NCBI RefSeq assembly: GCF_004331485.1
Contig: NZ_SJKD01000004.1
Span: forward strand, 434,001-498,000
Direction: 5' to 3'
DNA from: Kribbella capetownensis
GTDB lineage: Bacteria; Actinomycetota; Actinomycetes; Propionibacteriales; Kribbellaceae
DNA: 64,000 bases
The position numbers and the translations under genes were made by a program. Shown one piece after another: positions 61,242 through 64,000 of this stretch (within the stretch, counting starts at the first letter, position 1; each line of letters begins with the position of its first letter). The notes beneath the pieces are model-generated. The model saw only the letters and a program-made list of their open reading frames with translations. It searched no databases and had not been told where the DNA came from.

Positions 61242-63857
61242 TCAGGCCTCGGGGCGTGGGGGGAGCAGACCCAGCTCCCATGCTCGCCGTACGGCCTCGT
61301 TGCGCCGGGACGCGCTCAGCTTGCGCAGGATGCTCCGCACGTGACTGCGCACCGTGTTGACCGAGACGTACATGATGCTGGCGATCTCTTCGGTGGTCAG
61401 CAGCTCGGCGAGGTACTCCAGCACCTCGTGCTCCTTGCTGCTCAAGGTGATGGTGACGACGAGTTCGTACTCGCGCCGGCCCGACGGGGCCGCCGTACCG
61501 TCATGTCCTGTTCCCGGCGCTCGGAGCCAGGCGTGACGCCGCATCAGTTCGCCGGTCGGCTGGAGCAACTTGCGCAGTGGTCGCGGCGCGTCCGAGAACG
61601 GCCGGCGGAGGTGCTCGGGTGCGGCCAGTCGCAAGGCGCGCTCCACATGGAGGTCGCTCCGGCCGGACTCACCTGTTCTGATCGACTCCGCGGCTTGCAC
61701 CAGCCAGCTGTCGATCTGGGTCTCCAGGGAGGTCGCGCGCTGCGTGACCGGAGACGGCAGCGCTGGACCCCGTTCACCGGCCTCGGTCGCCGCCCGTTGC
61801 AGCACCAGGATCGATTCGACCTGGTCGCGGCCGGGGGAGTGCTCGATCACCGCCCTGGCCTCATGCGGCCGGTGCTGCGCGACGAGAATCTTCGCCTCGT
61901 CCACGACGAGGAGCTGGCCGAGCCAGTCGTCGGTTCCGGCGCGATAGCTGTTGGCGGCCGCCTTCAGCTCCGCACGGGCCAGGTCGGCATCTCCTCCGGC
62001 TCGCAGCACTCTGGCCCGGACCAGGGCCGCGAAGGCGCCGATAACCCGGACATCGAACGTCGGTACGGCGCTCGCGGCGCGATGCACCAGGTCCCGGGCT
62101 GCCGTGAGCTCACCCTGGTCCGCACTCACCCAGGCTCGGGCCACGATCGCCGACTGGGGCTCATCCAGGCGAGCCCCGGACGCCGTCGGCGCGGCGGCCT
62201 GTGCCGCGAGCTCGCCGGCCCGCCGCAGGTGGCCCCACACGGCCTCCACCAGCGCGGCCATCCCCGAGGCGTCGGCCAAGGCCTCGGACAGACCGGCTTC
62301 GTCGGCCATCGCGATCGCCTCGGCGAACGCCTCCGCGGCGCCAGGGAAGTCTCCGCACTGGAGCAGGACCCGGCCTTTGCATCCGGCAACGAGTAGCCTC
62401 AGCTCCGGATGGAAGGCCCTCGATCCCACCGACGCGGCGAGGCCGGCTTCGGCGGCGAGTGCGGCGTCCAGCGCCGTGGTGACGTCGGCCTGGAGGCTTG
62501 CACAGATCGCGTGCAACACAGTGATCGACAGCTCGTGCGCAGGTGTCCGAGGCGGGACACCTTGGTCGAGGCTGCCTCGAGCCTTGCGCAGTTCCGCCGT
62601 ACACAGGTCGACGTCGAACTCCGCGAGTGCTCGAGCGGCCCGCACCACCTCGGCATCCGCTCCCTCGAGGTCGTCGGGAAGGTCGGCGACCAGCCCTCTC
62701 AGGAGCTGCCGTTGGCGACCGGCGAGGAGCTGCGCGAAGTCGAAGTCCTCCACCAGATACCGGGCCGCGTCGCCCCACTGTCCCGCCGTGATGGCGTGGC
62801 GGACCGCCGTCAGCCGCTGCCCGTTCTGCGCGAACCAGTCGGCGGCGGTGCGGTGAAGCTCTGGGACCAGAGCCGGTCGCTCGAACAACAGCTCGGCCCG
62901 CAGGAACTCCCGGAACAGCGACTGGTAGCTGTAGCAGTCGTCGGTCCCGGGAACCGGCTGGGTGAACGCGTTCCCGTGGGACAGGAACTCCAGCGACCGG
63001 CGGTCACAGACGCGACCCGTCAGCGCCTCGGCCAGCGCGGGCCAGAGCTGGTCGACGATGCAGGTCCGGAGCAGGAAGTCGCGCAGCGCGGAGGGCTGCG
63101 TCTGCAGTACCTCGGTCATCAGGAACGCCGCCACGTTCCCCACATCGCCGCGGAACTCCCGGATGGCCTGTGCGGTGTCGGCCTTCCCGGCCAGATTCAT
63201 CGCCGCGAACGTCAGACCCGCCGGCCAGCCGTCCGTCCTGGCCCAGAGCTCTGCCACCTCGGCCGGCGTCAGCTCGAGGTTCTCGTGCCGCATCAGGCCC
63301 GCGGCCTCCTCGACCGTGAAGGCCAGGTCGGCGGCGCGGATCTCCGTCACGGTGCCCGCCAGCCGATAACGATAGAGCGGTAGCGGCGGATCCGCGCGGG
63401 TCAGCAGGACGATGCGTACGCCGGCAGTGCCGCGGATGAGGCGATCGACGCTGTCCCAGAGCTCCGATGCGAGGGTGAGGTCGCCGCAGTCGACCACGAG
63501 GACCAGCGCGGGCTCCTCGGCAGCGGCGGAACCCCTCAGGTGGAGGCCGTCGAGGACGGCCTGCAGCGAAGCCGCGGACTGCTCGCCGGCCGCGTCCACA
63601 GTGATGTGCCTGACCGGGCCGGCCCAGGTGCCGAGTGCCTCCCACGAGAACAGCAGAATCGTCTTCCCGAAGCCCGCGGGCGCGCTGACAAGCGTCAGCG
63701 GGCGCTGTACTCCTTGGCTCACCAGGTCCAGCAGGCGCTGGCGCACCACCGTGCGCCAGGGGATCGCAGACGGTCCCGGCCGGACCGTCTGCTCCTGGTT
63801 GTGTATCGGGATCAAGCGACGTCCGCGCCCGTCCCCTGCTTGCTGACCGCCCGGCAT
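61242..63857 (-). CDS. MalT-like LuxR-family regulator
   Basis: An 871-residue ATPase-type regulator. Walker A is in SAPAGFGKT (59-66), with a VLVVDCGD Walker B-like segment, then NACHT-type winged helices, TPR-like repeats, and a C-terminal LuxR winged helix (SSKEHEVLEYLAELLTTEEIA, VNTVRSHVRSILRKL). It would bind an effector and ATP to activate transcription. ATG 63857 follows GGGAGGGG; the longer frame is less likely. It is in one operon with the antiporter. Confidence 0.9.
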   Translation of the reverse strand: MPGGQQAGDGRGRRLIPIHNQEQTVRPGPSAIPWRTVVRQRLLDLVSQGVQRPLTLVSAPAGFGKTILLFSWEALGTWAGPVRHITVDAAGEQSAASLQAVLDGLHLRGSAAAEEPALVLVVDCGDLTLASELWDSVDRLIRGTAGVRIVLLTRADPPLPLYRYRLAGTVTEIRAADLAFTVEEAAGLMRHENLELTPAEVAELWARTDGWPAGLTFAAMNLAGKADTAQAIREFRGDVGNVAAFLMTEVLQTQPSALRDFLLRTCIVDQLWPALAEALTGRVCDRRSLEFLSHGNAFTQPVPGTDDCYSYQSLFREFLRAELLFERPALVPELHRTAADWFAQNGQRLTAVRHAITAGQWGDAARYLVEDFDFAQLLAGRQRQLLRGLVADLPDDLEGADAEVVRAARALAEFDVDLCTAELRKARGSLDQGVPPRTPAHELSITVLHAICASLQADVTTALDAALAAEAGLAASVGSRAFHPELRLLVAGCKGRVLLQCGDFPGAAEAFAEAIAMADEAGLSEALADASGMAALVEAVWGHLRRAGELAAQAAAPTASGARLDEPQSAIVARAWVSADQGELTAARDLVHRAASAVPTFDVRVIGAFAALVRARVLRAGGDADLARAELKAAANSYRAGTDDWLGQLLVVDEAKILVAQHRPHEARAVIEHSPGRDQVESILVLQRAATEAGERGPALPSPVTQRATSLETQIDSWLVQAAESIRTGESGRSDLHVERALRLAAPEHLRRPFSDAPRPLRKLLQPTGELMRRHAWLRAPGTGHDGTAAPSGRREYELVVTITLSSKEHEVLEYLAELLTTEEIASIMYVSVNTVRSHVRSILRKLSASRRNEAVRRAWELGLLPPRPEA

Positions 63858-64000
63858 GTATCCCCTCCCGGCGATGGACCCCACGAGTGTTCGACGGGAC
63901 GGTGCGCGGTGGTTTCACCGCAGATTTCGAGACGGGATGACACCGATATTCGTCGACCCTGCCCATGCTGCCTCAGGACCGGCGGCGGTAGCTCACCCCT
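63858..64000. other. Upstream region of the LuxR gene at the window end
   Basis: The 143 bases before the LuxR start contain no complete gene or clear promoter. An adjacent gene might continue beyond the window. Confidence 0.5.

Overview
The window is very GC-rich DNA from an actinobacterium. The WhiB-type regulator, the ANTAR-like protein, the SulP transporter, the WS/DGAT acyltransferase, the tightly overlapping ATGA/GTGA gene starts and a frequent GTAC word all fit a Kribbella-like member of the Nocardioidales/Kribbellaceae. The genus is an inference from style and gene content, not a database match. Almost every strand is used. I see no rRNA, intact tRNA, insertion sequence, prophage or CRISPR array.

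Region 1 (1-8.3 kb) holds a CPBP-type membrane protease, then an ECF41-type sigma factor co-transcribed with its usual partner, a NAD-dependent epimerase, behind what looks like a perfect ECF41 promoter (TGTCACA-16-CGTC). A cupin, a patatin-like lipase, an SDR oxidoreductase coupled to a WS/DGAT acyltransferase, and a PucR-type regulator follow.

Region 2 (8.46-18.9 kb) is a nine-gene hopanoid operon: hpnC-hpnD-hpnE (squalene from farnesyl diphosphate), a polyprenyl diphosphate synthase, shc, an hpnG-ispH fusion, hpnH and dxs. Nearly all junctions overlap by 4 bases. The operon supplies its own MEP-pathway enzymes at the entry (Dxs) and exit (IspH), as well as the C30 cyclase and the first side-chain steps. 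The fusion of HpnG to IspH, with an internal tandem duplication in its linker, is the most unusual gene in the window.

Region 3 (18.9-23.5 kb) is a pseudouridine-catabolism pair (psuK-psuG) divergent from a ROK-type regulator, followed by a secreted DUF4874/DUF4832 protein. A 21-bp sequence found in both intergenic regions may be the ROK operator linking these transcripts.

Region 4 (23.5-49.8 kb) is a mosaic of short transcription units: a RecQ-like helicase, a BTAD-type regulator, a P-loop kinase with a small upstream ORF, two alpha/beta hydrolases, four MFS transporters (two with adjacent HxlR or ArsR-like regulators), WhiB, GNAT enzymes, a truncated LysR regulator, asparaginase, a DUF4139 protein, an mhqO-mhqD-like quinone detoxification pair, an RTX-like secreted protein and a soluble Ser/Thr kinase. 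Two genes here (a GNAT and a DUF302 gene) each carry a one-base frameshift in or beside a homopolymer, so they are either recent pseudogenes or sequencing errors.

Region 5 (49.9-64 kb) has a large secreted S8/S53-type peptidase, an NAD-dependent DNA ligase, a medium-chain quinone-reductase-like enzyme divergent from an HD-domain protein, a SulP-STAS anion transporter, an ANTAR-like small protein, and a CPA1 antiporter translationally coupled to a MalT-like LuxR regulator.
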